64,000 nucleotides of DNA from Lateolabrax maculatus (GCA_031216445.1 CM062218.1:23778001-23842000), one strand, 5' to 3'; counted from the stretch's first letter, positions 12,312 through 23,712 are shown. The notes: generated from the sequence alone by a model not told the origin. A program made the numbers and translations.

Positions 12312-12540
12312 GGGACTAAATCTGCCCTCTATTTGTTTGCTTTAGGCATGCTGGTTACCATTTTAGGGAACTCTGTTGTCATTGTGTCAATAGGTCATTT
12401 CAAGTAGTTGTATAATCCTACTAATGTGCTTATTTTATCTCTTGCTATTGTTGATCTACTAGTAGGAATTACTGTGATGACATTCAGCACCATCCAGACC
12501 ATACATGGCTTCTGGTTCTATGGTAATACCTTCTGTCTAT
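12312..12540 (+). pseudogene. Truncated TAAR relic (TM1-TM3 only)
   Basis: This is a near-copy of 14206-14439, the TM1 to early TM3 part of the TAAR pseudogene downstream. It carries CTGGTTACCATTTTAGGGAA and most of what follows. A Gln codon of the FKQL motif has become TAG, and the TM2 'LADLL' region reads IVDLL. Similarity stops abruptly near 12541, so the rest of the gene is absent. It is the remnant of a tandem duplication in a TAAR cluster. Confidence 0.85.
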
Positions 12541-12544
12541 GGGC

Positions 12545-13185
12545 TCAAGGTTCTTAGCTATGCACCAAAGTTTTGAAGGAAAATAAATGCTTGGCATTAT
12601 GTATGAGTAAATAGATAAAAAGATAGCAATAAAGTGTCATTTTATCTATTATTTTTAAATTACCCATTGATATTCACTCTAAATGGTGGTTTTTGTTTCA
12701 ATGCATGATATAAAGTATATAATGTTAAACACAGCTCAGTATCTGTTATACTGTGCTCTGTTGGATTCACCTTAGACCAGTGTTCATAACCTGAGCTCGC
12801 TGTAGCTTGAGCTGTGCTCTGTTAGCATTACGACACTGGCCTCCAGATGTGTTACACCTAGACCTGTGTCACTCCCTGGTCCTCTGTGCTTTGGCCGCCT
12901 TCTGTGGTCACCTGCGTTCCAGTCATCTGCCAGATTGTGGTTGGTTTCTGTCCTTGTGTTGTCTGTCCTCCTTTGGAGTTTTTGTACCTGGATGTTAATC
13001 TTCACTGGTCTGCATGACTGCCTGCACTTCATGTGCGACCAAAAATCTGTCAAGTGCAACCTGATATTTTCATTGGTCGCACTGGTGCACCTAAAATTGA
13101 ACAGGTCTGATTAAAAAAAAAACGATTAATTGGCCACATCAAGGTGGAGCTAGCCAATGCACAAGTTGCATGTAGCAACGGCCCA
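12545..13185. other. Non-coding spacer with one short inverted repeat
   Basis: No gene was recognised. At about 13033-13083 an imperfect hairpin is formed by GTGCGACCAAAAAT and its near-complement ATTTTCATTGGTCGCAC, which could be a tiny MITE-like element or SINE remnant. Confidence 0.45.
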
Positions 13186-13189
13186 ACAA

Positions 13190-13684
13190 CCGGCACTTGC
13201 AGATACAGGCAGTCAACGCTACTTCAGCGACTCCGACTGGTGCAGAATATTCTTGCCAGAATTTTAACAGGCACTGAGAAATACACAATAGTCCTGTGCT
13301 AGCCAGCTTACACTGGCTGCCCATTTAGAAAACTCTTCTGTTCACTTTTAAGGCATAAAATGTGCCTGGCCCTTCCTTAGATTGGTGGCTACTGCTATTC
13401 CTAGGACCCGGCTTGTGACCTTTGCTGTTAGAGCCATCAGACTGTGAACACTTGAGATTAGACAGGCTACAATATTAGCGTCTTTTAAATGCCATCTTAA
13501 TTTTTTTTTTTTCTATAGGAATGGGTCTATGAATATTTAATATATTGCTGGATTTTATCATACAGCTCTTGCCATTTTACATTTTTGAAACTTTATTTTA
13601 TTGTTACTTTATTTTCTTTTATTTTCTGTAAAGCATTTAGTAACCTTATTAAGTACTATATAAATAATAATAATAATAATGATA

Positions 13685-13717
<33 letters not shown>

Positions 13718-13720
13718 CTT
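13190..13720 (+). mobile_element. LINE 3' end fragment
   Basis: The first part translates discontinuously to a LINE ORF2 tail (LQRLRLVQN, then a TGTEKY-like piece and a Trp-x-Pro region). A 3' UTR follows with TGTAAAGCATTTAGTAACCT and AAGTACTATATAAATAATAA, which is the usual end of a fish LINE. The tail merges into a TAA/ATT microsatellite at 13660-13715. Stops are frequent and the element is dead. Confidence 0.7.
13660..13715. repeat. (TAA)n/(TTA)n microsatellite
   Basis: ATAATAATAATAATGATAAT is followed by a run of ATT units. It probably grew from the 3' tail of the preceding LINE. Confidence 0.85.
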
Positions 13721-14130
13721 GTTTCTCGCAAATGTACTGAAAATGATCTATAAACCTATTATCAGCCACACATACAACTTCTGAGTGCTTACAGGATATT
13801 GCACAAAGGTAGATATTTACCCACAAGTCTTGGTAATTGTTTTGCCCACCCTTCTTAATTTTGTATGGTACAGAAATCACACTGATTTATTTGTTCTTGT
13901 ATTTTAATTACTATTACTGTAATAGCGCCATATTACAGCTGTTTATGACTTTACCACAGAAGAATTTTACTCCTCAAAGTATGGCCCAGGGAATGGCCCA
14001 GTATGTCATATTTGTAGGTGGATCCAGTGTGCTGTGTCTTTTGTTATAAGAATGAGATCACCAGTATGTGTCTCCCTCTAGCACGTATCACTGTATCTTT
14101 GTTTAGGTTTTGGTGTATGTGTTTGGGTTA
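13721..14130. other. Non-coding, upstream of TAAR pseudogene
   Basis: AT-rich sequence with no recognised coding content. A CTGTATCTTTGTTTAG tract at about 14091-14106 resembles a splice acceptor before the next TAAR. Confidence 0.4.
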
Positions 14131-15157
14131 ATGATGACTGCCCTTTCTCAAGAGCAGTACTGTTTTCCAAGCTCTAATGCCTCTTGTATTAGGGCACAGT
14201 TCAGTGTGGGGACTAAATTTGCCCTCTATTTGTTGTTTGCTTTAGGCATGCTGGTTACCATTTTAGGGAACTCTGTTGTCATTGTGTCAATAGGTAATTT
14301 CAAGCAGTTGCATAATCCTACTAATGTGCTTATTTTATCTCTTGCTCTTGCTGATCTACTAGTAGGAATTACTGTGATGCCATTCAGCACCATCCGGACC
14401 ATACATGGCTGCTGGTTCTATGGTGACACCTTCTGTCTACTGCACTCCAGTTTTGATATGTTTCTTACCACTGTCTCTATATTCCACCTAATTTGCATTG
14501 CTGTAGACAGACAACAAGCAATATGCAATCCTATGTATTATTCTAGGAAAATGACAATGCCAGTGGCCTGGATTATGGTATGTGGCAGCTGGGCACTGGC
14601 TGCTGTCTACTCTTATGGACTACTTTACTCAAAGGCCAATGTAACAGGGTTAGAGGACTACATGGTATCAATAAAATGCCTTGGCAGTTGTAACCTTCTC
14701 TTTAACCCCCTTTGGGGAATCCTGGACAGTGTTACTGCCTTTTTCTTTCCATGCACTGTAATGGTATCGCTGTACACTAAAATATTTATTGTGGCTAAAG
14801 CATGTAAGAAAGATTGGAGATATGAGAAATTGTTCAAATGACAGAGGAAGAGGTGGATTGATTAACCAGTCTGAACACAAGGCTGCAAAGACTCTGGGTA
14901 TTGTGCTCGGTGCATTCATCTTTTGTTGGATGCCCTTTTTTATGAATTCAATAACTGATGCCTACACTGGCTTTACCACACCTGCTGCCATTTTTGAAGC
15001 ATTTGTTTGGTTGGGTTACTTCAATTCAACTTTAAACCCAATTATTTATGCTTTTTTTTTATCCTTGGTTTAAGAAATGCTTTTATTTAATTGTCAATCT
15101 GAAAATATTTAACCCCCATTCTTCAACCATAACGGTGCATATTCTCACACATTTATG
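14131..15157 (+). pseudogene. TAAR of diamine (TAAR13-like) type, two frameshifts
   Basis: A single-exon receptor, complete except for two one-base insertions. From the ATG at 14131 (a second ATG follows at 14134), residues 1-223 run through TM5. They include an Asn/Cys-rich N-terminus with NAS, Cys102 (3.25), Asp109 (3.32), DRQ at 126-128 and Asp199 (5.42), eight residues before Pro207 (5.50). The pair Asp3.32 and Asp5.42 is the known mark of fish TAARs that bind diamines such as cadaverine. An extra base near 14797-14800 in loop 3 leads to a stop at 14839. The other frame carries TM6 (FCWMPF) and TM7 (NSTLNPIIYAFF). There the run of nine T at 15052-15060 is one T too long for the TAAR signature and gives a second early stop. 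A downstream frame would close at 15157. Both indels could be assembly errors; if so, this would be an intact gene. Confidence 0.85.
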
Positions 15158-15159
15158 AC

Positions 15160-18040
15160 AGTAATTTTGTGGATATGTTTGCATTAAGAGCACGTTTAAA
15201 AGCTACTCACCTCAATAAAATAAGCATAGTTAATGAAAGTGCTACATTTTCTTCATCACTGTGCCCGATTTGCCTGCGGCAGGGTTTCATACCTTTTTGT
15301 GATACATTTATTATTACATCATAGACCAAAGGTTTATGGTACCTAATATAGTCCCATTTATTATATGATCTTGGGTAGTGGAGTTACTATGAATAATGGC
15401 TTTAAATTGTTACAATTTGTGGTCATTGAAGCTGAGGTAAATCATGAGTTGGCAGGCTAATAAAACAAAACAATGATACCAAGGAGAGGTTTCACGTGTT
15501 TCTCCACATGCTCTGTTAAGTTAATACTTTGAAAAACATAAGGAAACTAGTTGTCTTAAATTGTTATTTGAAGTTCAATACATTAAATGCCAAATTGATT
15601 TAACCTAGAACTTTTGTAATATCAATTCCTTTGCCTATTTACTCCACTTTGTATCTCAAGTTAAAGAAACATTGTTATTTCTATTGTTTTTTAATTTGAA
15701 AACTTGAAAGTTTTTTTTTTTTCTAATTATTTAAACAGAAGTTTCTAACATTTGTCTGTGACTACTCTACTCTACTCTACTAGCATTTTGCTGTCTTGTA
15801 AATTAGTGCCTGGTGAGGGACTCAGAAATAAGTAGTTACTTGAGTTACTTGAGAGTTACTTGTAGCTCCTGAGTTACAGGCTGGAGCCCCCCCAAACAGA
15901 TGAACAACCTTGAATATAAGCTTAATTCATGTCTTAAGAACCTTTTTTCACATAAAGCAACATGAAAAAGTCTAGCAATATCATGACTGCTGTTTTAACA
16001 AATCAAGTTATTGGTGCTTAGGCATGTCAACATAATTACAGTTACACTCCTGGTAGAGGAAACATTTTGGTGTGTTTTTAGGTGAACTTTCACATATAAC
16101 AATCATAAGTAATTATTTAATATATCTAACAATCTGGAGCCATCAGCTTCAAACTCTAACAGCCTGAATACAAAATACTGACACTACATAGTATAGTGAA
16201 TCTGGATGGCTTGAGCTGACCAAAAAGTTGATAGATGAAACATATTGTGCTATTTATTTATAAAGGACAGCTGTTTGGAAAAATTTCTAATTTTTAAATA
16301 GTAACACAAAATAATATCTGTTGTGTTCCTGGTCAAAACTGACCGGTATGATTGTATTAGTAAGGGAAGGACATTGACCTAAAACTACATGTGATCATAT
16401 TCTGTGTTTTCTTTAGCGTCTGACACTCGCTCCTCTAATGCCACTTCACTGTCAGTTTCCTGGCCTCTCCCCACCTCACCAGCATATTGATTAAAGACAT
16501 GATCAAGAGCCGATCACATACAGTATATCATTTGGTCATTTTGGTCATTTGCTGAAACTGTCACTATATCCTGACAGTAATACATGAGACAGAGCAGGAG
16601 GAGTCTCTAACTTGGTCACACCGGGACGGAGTGGCATCGTTGTACGGTGGCAGTGAGCCTGCTGGGATTGATCTGTCGGAGAGGAAGCAGACATCTCTGG
16701 CTGTTGATTCTGTTGATTCTTCTTTGAGAAAGCCATTCTTTTCTCCCCGCAGCAGGCTCACATTTAGAAAAAATTGTAGGCTGTACCTGGCCTCTTCTGT
16801 TGCTGTGGTTACTAGCCCGTGCTTACATGACAGCCTCCTCTGAGGTGGGGGGGTTTGGAGGCAGAACTGAAGCGCAGTGGAAAGGCAGGGGCAGGGACCT
16901 GGAAGGTGAACTTTCAAATTCTCAGAATCCAAAGTCCACTCTCTTCTTAATTGTACCAACTGCACGTTTGAATAAAAAAAACAGTATAGTTTAATAACTT
17001 TTAATTTTATTATTGGGTTTCATAAAATGAGCAATATAATGTTATTTTTACTTGGTATATTAAATGTGATAAATTATTGATGAAATACATCTTTCTTAGT
17101 ACAGACGATGGCTCACTTAACCGCAGTCATTCACTAGCTGTGTAGAAAAAAATTAAATCCAAGGGTATGTATGGATTAAAAAACCGTGGGCACAAATTGT
17201 GAATCCGAGGGCATGGTTTACATATCCATTTAAACATAGAGGTTTTCTTTCTATCATGTGACCCCAGAGGAGCTTTTTAAAATTCTGAGGTTGTCAACCT
17301 TATGCACTTTTTTGATAACTTAAGCAACTATGGTGCAATATTCAGTTAAAAGATACAGCTGCCACTCTGGACTATATTTTAATATATTTTGCAGATCTAG
17401 CCAGCATAATTGCCACGGTACACTGTAAACCTGAACTTTCAAAGTAATTAAATAAATTAAGTAGTGTATACTCAAAGTTTAAATAAAGTTCTACTAACTT
17501 AATTATGTCAAGTTCATGTAAAATGTTCTTCCTTTTTGAGTAACTTTAACTAATATTATTTGATTAAATTGAACTATTTGTATTTTAAGTAAGCATAACT
17601 TAAAAACATAAATTAAGCACAACTTAATAGAATTAAGTAATTACATATACGAATGGTAGTCTTCTATTGTTTCAAATTGGTAGGATTTAATAATAAACTT
17701 CATTTATATAGCACATGCTAAAATACAATAAAATCTGTGTGCTTCATCCAGTAAAATTGATCATAAAAAATAAATTGCAATCATAATAAAACACCAGCAA
17801 CAATTTGATTTGGGAAATGGTCTTAAATACATTAGACATTAGTAGAAGACAAAATGTAGCCTATTTATTTTAATCGTTATGTCTTATCAGTTTAATGTAG
17901 CCTATATATTTTTTTATTTTTCCCTTAAGTGTCGAGGGATCAATTTTTATTCTGAGTCTCTGATTCCCCCTCCGAAGCAGAAGGTGGCGCTAATGCGCAT
18001 GATACACTGATTTCTTACCGCTCTTTTGAAAAAATAAAAG
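15160..18040. other. Long non-coding stretch
   Basis: No gene recognised. Features of note are a run of CTACT units near 15762-15781, a GC-richer patch around 16420-16900 with only weak open frames, and a segment at about 17430-17650 with many AAGTT/AACTTA motifs that looks like a decayed dispersed repeat. The two strongest frames (16564-16965 minus and 16631-16843 plus) overlap each other and show no domain. Confidence 0.5.
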
Positions 18041-18044
18041 AAGA

Positions 18045-18125
18045 AGAAAAGGTTGGGCGCGAGCAGGAGCAAGCAGCGCGAGCGACGCGAAGTAGCGGAT
18101 ACCGAAAAGCATCACTGGACTTACT
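18045..18125 (+). promoter_or_regulatory. CpG-rich first exon/promoter candidate of the zinc finger gene
   Basis: A short CpG-dense stretch (GGGCGCGAGCAGG, GCGCGAGCGACGCG) stands out from the AT-rich surroundings. It ends in a good splice donor, CT|GTAAGT at 18126. A matching acceptor, TGCTTTTCTTTACAG, ends at 18343. This fits a non-coding first exon and a 218-bp intron ahead of the coding exon. Confidence 0.5.
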
Positions 18126-18551
18126 GTAAGTTTTGAATGTTAATATTAGTATATTGTTAATATACTAACATTTAGTTGCATTTTGTGTGTCGAAAAGAAT
18201 AGCAGAGATGGCGGTTTCCTGTTTTTATGTGCTTTGCTGCTCTCCCTGAGGGAAACCTTGTGTTAGCAGGGCTAGCTAGAAATTACGTTATCATTGATTT
18301 AACCACGCAGTTTAAGTTCAAGTGCTGCTGCTTTTCTTTACAGTCATTAGTGAGGATGCCCAAAGGGCATTAAACTTTTAACCTAGTACTCAACTTGTAA
18401 AAATCTTTTACCGTTTTTAAATTATCACACCTTAAAGCTGAGTAGGTTTTTACTCCAAATCTGCGTTTAACATGAGTGTGTGTTGCGCCTGCTAGAGTGC
18501 AGCAGCACAGAAAAAGTCCGTCAAATAATAAAACAGAAACTGATTTCCAAC

Positions 18552-19412
18552 ATGATTTGGCAGTGTAAGTTGTGCGCAGCTTCTTTCACCTCCAGAATAC
18601 AGTTATTTAGACACTACAGGCTGCAGCACAGCCACTACTCCAGAATCATCCCTCTTCCATGCCTCTACACTGATTGCATTTGTACATTTCAGACACTTAA
18701 TGCACTGAGTACTCATTTGTCAAGATATACAGCACAATTTAGCAGTTGTGCAGAGCAGAATCAGGGGCCTGTGTTATTTAAATGCACTTTATGCACATTT
18801 CAGCAACCCTTTTCTGAATCTGCCCTTTTCAGTCATCTCAGAAAGCATTTGAAAAATCATGAAACAGTGACATGCCCATATAAGGATTGTAGCTATAGCA
18901 CAAATGTGTACTCTTCATTCAATTCCCATAAAAGTAGAGCACACCAAGCAAGTCTTGCATCAGACTTTCAAACTGACATTGTCAGTGAGGATCCCCATAA
19001 TCTCCAAGCCAGTATTTCTGAAGTAGCTAGTGATTTACATGAAGAATGCTCAGACCAGAGCACAGAGGTGGGGAATGATGATCAGTGTAACACTGACAGT
19101 CTAAGAAATCAACTTAAAAAAAACGTATCTTCCTTATTCCTAAAGATGCAGGCTATCCTCCATGTCTCAAACACAGCTACTCAAGAAATAGTAGATAGTG
19201 AGGAATTGCCACAAAAAGCTGTTGTGCACATCTCACTTTCACAAGACTCCAGCTCTATTGCATCTACTGATCCACTTTCAGATGTGTCATCTCCAGAACG
19301 TCTCAGCAGGTGGCCTCCAGGTCCTTTTCCAGTTCCCACATTTGCATTTGTTGACAAGAGACCTAAAGCACGACATCTTAGAAAAGCTTGCATCTACTTT
19401 ATATGGTTTTAA
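18552..19412 (+). CDS. Zinc finger N-terminal part of the SAMD3-like locus
   Basis: An open frame of 286 codons from ATG 18552. Three or four zinc finger-like units are visible. The first is CKLC...H-x4-H at the start (residues about 4-25). The second is CLYTDC with an incomplete His pair. The third begins FKCTLC. The fourth is CPYKDC...HKSRAH. This suggests nucleic acid or protein binding in the nucleus. An acidic, Ser-rich linker follows, with a conserved LFLKMQAILHVS helix. The frame ends at 19412 in residues that do not resemble the family, because of the frame change near 19350. Whether this shortened protein is made is unknown. Confidence 0.5.
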   Translation: MIWQCKLCAASFTSRIQLFRHYRLQHSHYSRIIPLPCLYTDCICTFQTLNALSTHLSRYTAQFSSCAEQNQGPVLFKCTLCTFQQPFSESALFSHLRKHLKNHETVTCPYKDCSYSTNVYSSFNSHKSRAHQASLASDFQTDIVSEDPHNLQASISEVASDLHEECSDQSTEVGNDDQCNTDSLRNQLKKNVSSLFLKMQAILHVSNTATQEIVDSEELPQKAVVHISLSQDSSSIASTDPLSDVSSPERLSRWPPGPFPVPTFAFVDKRPKARHLRKACIYFIWF

Positions 19413-19887
19413 GGCTTACCCAAGTGATAAAGAGATTGCAGTGGCAGCTGAGGCTCTTGTAGCCAAACATCCCTGCTTGAAGGAAGCAGGATCTGAGACA
19501 GGCTGGAATGGTTGGAGAAATAGCATCAAGTTTAAGATGGGCAACTACAGGAACAAGATGAGACAGGCTGGATGTCAGGAGGTCACTGTTACTGCTGGAA
19601 AAAGTAGAAGTAATCCTGACAATGAACCTTCACATTCCAACATTAAAAGACCCAAGCAAGCAGAAGTCAACTTCCTACCCAACTTTCCCCAAGGAAAGGC
19701 TCCTTCAAGCCTTGAGCAGTTGAGGCAGACAATTGTTGAAGAAGTCAAGAAGACTGAGAAGAACCTACCCTTCATTAGAAAGATGATGGAGACCACATTT
19801 CCCCTGCACCGACAGACCATAGTGATGTCCTGCCCACCAGTTAACGAGATCATGGACCTCTGGCCTGCTCTCAAAATAGAGTCGGAG
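19375..19887 (+). pseudogene. SAMD3-like conserved segment, exon 1 distal part
   Basis: In the next frame the sequence encodes the conserved core, with landmarks DILEKLAST, LVAKHPCLKE, GWNGWRNSIKFKMGNYRNK, IKRPKQAEVNFLPNFP and MDLWPALKIESE. The Lys/Arg-rich KFKMGNYRNKMR segment and the NIKRPKQAE motif are typical of the family. The exon ends at a GAG|GTAATA donor. It is out of frame with the upstream finger region. Confidence 0.7.
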
Positions 19888-20038
19888 GTAATATGGATCA
19901 GCTCTCTCTTAAAGTGAAAATTGAATTCTTACTTATTTGGCAGCTATTAGCAGCTTTATAAATGTGTGCGAGATTCTTCAAATTGAACTGATTAAGTGTT
20001 TTTTGCTGTATTGTCCTCCTGCTGTTATTTCAATGTAG

Positions 20039-20206
20039 TTGTATGCAGAGTTCCAGCGGATTACAATTTAGAACCTGCCCAACACATTCTTAGCTGAGTT
20101 TGACCGCCATCTTCCTCGACTGATGCCCTTTTTCAGACAGAAGGCTTCAAAAACTGGGAAGACAGCAGATGCCCTGGCTGAACTTTTAAAAATCCATGAT
20201 GAACAG
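20039..20206 (+). pseudogene. SAMD3-like exon with in-frame stop
   Basis: The exon follows the acceptor TTTCAATGTAG and ends at GAACAG|GTAAAT. It encodes an AEFQRIT, AEFDRHLPRLMPFFRQKASK and GKTADALAELLKIHDEQ stretch. The codon after the ITI residues is TAG (20069-20071), where the family has a sense codon. Confidence 0.7.
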
Positions 20207-20410
20207 GTAAATACATTATTACACATTTCATAGGTTGAACAAGTGGAACATTGGACAGGTTCAATGATTCAAATGAGCTTTTTGAATTTTGCAATTAGTC
20301 CACTTTGTGTTTGCTATTTGTCTGACTGCATTAAAGATGTGAACAGATTATTTGTGGACATATGATATGACTGTTTAAAATCATACAATTCTGTTTTTAT
20401 CTGGAAATAG

Positions 20411-20506
20411 GAACTCCATGACATCCACACCAAGCGCACTACTGTTCTCCACGCCCTTCCTGTGTATCTGCGCGAGGACGTCTCCGGATTTTTCAGAACC
20501 TGCCCA
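20411..20506 (+). pseudogene. SAMD3-like short internal exon
   Basis: A 96-bp exon (32 codons) between ATAG and CCA|GTGAGT. It encodes TKRTTVLHALPVYLRED, a strongly conserved piece of the family. It is open in itself but lies downstream of the stop at 20069. Confidence 0.7.
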
Positions 20507-20909
20507 GTGAGTCTCCTTAAGTATCTAACATATACTCAGTTTTATGACTTACCTTTGTTTAGTCTACCCATACAGTTTCCATGTATGGTCTGTTTTCTTT
20601 CTCCTCACTACAAAGGAACTGAATTGGCGTTTTGTTCAAAGTGATAAGATGTTCAGTAAAAATTTTCCTGTATATGTCCTTTAGCTTAGTTTCAGTCTAT
20701 CTCACACCACTTCGATTCTCTGGTAAATTGGCTAATTTATATGTGCAGAACATGGATCTTCTGTTTTTCACCTCTTACAATGAGACTCAGGTCTCCCATG
20801 TAAAAGAGGTGTTGGATCTCAACAAGACTTTGTAAAATAAAGATAAATTATGTCATCTGTTCTATTCCATGGGTTAGACTGTGATTAGTATCTCTTTTCA
20901 TTCATTCAG

Positions 20910-21272
20910 GACAAGTCTGATGAGCCAGAGCTTAATGGTGTTGCAGTGGCCCTCCTTAGTGTCATCAGTGACCATGACACAAGTCCAGTTCACTACCAGC
21001 TTGTGAAAATCTCTGTCATCATTGAAAGTGATGCCGTGGTCAGTCTCTCCAAATTTGGCGATGCCTTCCTGGTAATGTTTGGACTGATCTATGTACTACA
21101 CCTCAGCTATCCCAAATCACTGACCACCACTTTTGAATTCACTCAAAAGATTTTACTTGGTCTAGAAAGTGGTAAACTGTCACCCAGGTTGCAGTGCCTC
21201 AAGAATGACTTGATGATGTATATGTATAAATTCAACTCATCTGAAAGAAGGATGCAGAGTAAAGCATTGTAA
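20910..21272 (+). pseudogene. SAMD3-like terminal exon
   Basis: The exon follows acceptor TTCATTCAG and ends at TAA 21270-21272. Conserved landmarks are ISVIIESDAVVSL, FGDAFLVMFGLIYVLHLSYP and LSPRLQCLKNDLM, the usual end of this family. It is open throughout. Its hydrophobic FGLIY segment is a buried core rather than an evident membrane span. Confidence 0.7.
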
Positions 21273-21289
21273 AAGACTAGTGCAAAGTT

Positions 21290-22055
21290 CTCTCCTTTTG
21301 TCTAATCAGTTATCAAGCTCCTCTTCTGTGGAATCAGCTCCCAATTTAAGTTCGGGAGGCAGACACCCTCTCTTCGTTTAAGAGTATGCTAAAAACGTTC
21401 CTTTTTGATAAAGCCTATATTTAGGGCTGGCTCAGGTGAGTCCTGAACCATCCCTTAGTTATGCTGCTATAGGCTTAAGACTGCTGGGGGACTTCCTAGG
21501 ACGCACTGAGCTTCTTTCTCCTCCTCTCCCTCTCTATCTGTACGCATTCCTATCCCACTAATACAGGCTACAAACTCCATTTCTTCCTGGTAGTTCCTGT
21601 GCTTTCTGTGTTTTTTCGCCTTCTCACTTTCTGCAGGTATTTCCGCCCCTGGAGCTGTAGAGTCTGGATCTGTGATTGCCGGCCGTCTACTGCCCCCATG
21701 TTCCTGCTCCACACTCACTGCTGCAGTTGTTATTATTATTATTAGTCTGATTTGTTGTCTGTCCTCCTGTTCTGTCTCCCATCTCCCCCTCTCTCCTCCC
21801 CTTTCAACCCAACTCGGTCGATGCAGATGGCCGCCCACCCAGAGCCTGGTTCTGCTCGAGGTTTCTACCTGTTAAAAGGGAGTTTTTCCTCGCCACTGTC
21901 GCCAAGTGCTTGCTCATGGTGGGAACTGTTGGGTCTTTGTAAATAATATTGTAAAGAGTATGGTCTAGACCTACTCTATGTGAAAGCGTCTTGAGATAAC
22001 TTTTGTTATGATTTGGCGCTATACAAATAAAATTGACTTGACTTGACTATTATAA
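21290..22055 (+). mobile_element. LINE 3' end with (TTGAC)n tail
   Basis: The first part reads like the end of a LINE ORF2 (LFCGISSQ, then a long decayed tail). The 3' UTR contains GAGGTTTCTACCTGTTAAAA, GGGAGTTTTTCCTCGCC, TGTTGGGTCTTTGTAAATAA and TTTGGCGCTATACAAATAAA and closes in TTGACTTGACTTGAC. The same UTR occurs in reverse at 32254-33980. It lies directly behind the terminal SAMD3-like exon. Confidence 0.85.
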
Positions 22056-22135
22056 TGGATGTGAATTGTTGGCAAAAGTAAGAGAATGAAAGTTTTAGAA
22101 GGGATTTTACAGAAAGACAATGGGAAGTTATTTTA

Positions 22136-22372
22136 GTGGAAGGTCAGAGAAAGAGTTTACCGGTCCTGCAAAAGTACATGTACGATAGTTATGGTACCAA
22201 TAGTGTTAAATTTGTTGCAACATTGATTAGAATAACTGCAGATGATGGTCTTCTCAAATTTCCCCAGAATGGGACTTTTGACCGGACTAGATTAGAAAAT
22301 TTTAATGATAAATCGAGCTTGCACATAGATATAAACCAACACTTCTACTTCCTTAAGACAGTGGAAGGATGA
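22136..22372 (+). pseudogene. Possible ERV gag fragment
   Basis: An open frame of 78 codons (LPVLQKYMYDSYG, then KFPQNGTFDRTRL). The position ahead of a zinc knuckle suggests gag, but no diagnostic motif is present. It could be unrelated. Confidence 0.3.
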
Positions 22373-22852
22373 AAGTAGTCGCCGTAATGCAGAATCTTAA
22401 ATAATTTTGCTTACAGATCAAAATAAAAAGTTAGTAGACCAACTGGAATACGAAAACAAAAACAAAAACACAACGCAGACAAAAAAAAAAAAAATTAATT
22501 TGAGTAACCAGTTGTGGAAACGAATCACATCCAAAACTTTTATCCTGGGAAAGAGATAAAAGAATATAGTTTAAAGTGAAGTGTGAAATTCATGAAGATG
22601 AAGAAGGGTGGACTCCAAACCTTGGAGTCACAGAGAGCTAAAGGCAATAGTGGGAGATTTTCCCAAGGATGTCAGGAAATATGCCAAATCCCATCCCAAA
22701 TGCCTGACATAATGCAATTGTTTAAAACTAACTTTGCCATCCGATTCGAAAGACAAAGTTACTGATGTCTGTGAAATTGCCTACAATCCCACAGACTCCA
22801 AAATCACTCCAGATAAAGCACAGACAATTTACAGTGTCATAGCTTTATCAAT

Positions 22853-22948
22853 TTAACAGGAGTTAATATAACAGAATAACTCAACTCCTCTCAAAAAGAA
22901 TTTAACAGGAGTTAATATAACAGAATAACTCAACTCCTCTCAAAAAGA
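22853..22948 (+). repeat. Tandem duplication of about 48 bp
   Basis: Two adjacent near-identical copies of a segment starting ATTTAACAGGAGTTAATATA and ending CCTCTCAAAAAG. It looks like a small local duplication inside the ERV relic. Confidence 0.85.
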
Positions 22949-23194
22949 AATTTAAGGAAAAGAGCAATCGACAGTTGGATGGACAGGAAAACCAATAACT
23001 GAACTGGTAAAGATAACTCAGCACAATTGGGGTAACACAGAACAAAGGGAATACAAAATGCACGAAATGTTAATTCTTGTTCAAGTGTCTCACTATACAG
23101 GCAGAGCACCCAGAGGAGATCGCAGTGGCAGAGGAACCTTGAAAAGTGAGAACTGAGGCCAAGGACGTGAGAAAAATGTCACCTTTTCTCAAAC

Positions 23195-23250
23195 AATGAC
23201 CAAGGGAACTGCTTCTATTGTCGTGAGCCAAATCATTGGGTAAGAAACTG
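23195..23250 (+). pseudogene. Damaged CCHC zinc knuckle of ERV gag
   Basis: The translation reads C-F-Y-C-x4-H-x4 and then a TGA where the last Cys of a CCHC nucleocapsid knuckle is expected. Flanking residues are basic and Gly/Arg-rich. This supports a retroviral gag end here and shows that it is broken. Confidence 0.5.
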
Positions 23251-23712
23251 ACCATATAGAAGCATCCCAATCTACCCTGCCTGCGGCACCTCCAGTGAGT
23301 AGACAAATGGAAGACCAACAAACCCCAAAGCCCTACTAATAGAGCTGTACCAAATTGAAACAGAAGGAAATGTGACCCAAGCTTTGTTTTTTATTTTTTA
23401 AATTAAGAACCTTATTTAATCGTAGATGTTAATGGAAAATCAACATCATTTCTGGTTCTCTTTCAACTCTTAAAACAACAAAAACCATACATTTCAAAAC
23501 AGCCAAAGAAACAGCAAGGGCTGTGGGGGTTGGAGGCATTCCTATGAGTCTACCTGTATCTGAGCCTATTGTAGTATCCATAGGTACTTTAACTGAGAGC
23601 ATGTCATGTTTTACAACTTCACACTCCTTTCTTCTTTCAGACACCACACCCATGAAGCTATTAAGGCGAGATTTGTTAGGTTAACTAAACTGCACCATCT
23701 ATTCCACACCAG

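Larger units (their letters stand above)
18344..21272 (+). pseudogene. C2H2 zinc finger / SAMD3-like gene, broken
   Basis: The locus resembles a fish-expanded family annotated as 'sterile alpha motif domain-containing protein 3-like', combining N-terminal C2H2-type fingers with a long conserved C-terminal region. Four coding exons can be laid out with consensus junctions: 18344-19887 (ATG at 18552), 20039-20206, 20411-20506 and 20910-21272. Two lesions disable it. A frame change with loss of some residues occurs near 19350-19375, just after PFPVPTF. A TAG lies in frame at 20069-20071 in the second coding exon. The preserved splice sites and otherwise good protein similarity suggest recent loss. 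Alternatively, the N-terminal finger part may be expressed alone as a truncated 286-residue protein. The family assignment is from memory of similar fish proteins and the molecular role is unknown. Confidence 0.65.

Noticed and set aside
16564..16965. A 133-codon minus-strand frame and the overlapping plus-strand frames as a host gene
   Set aside because: There is no domain, no splice context and no recognised similarity, and frames overlap on both strands.
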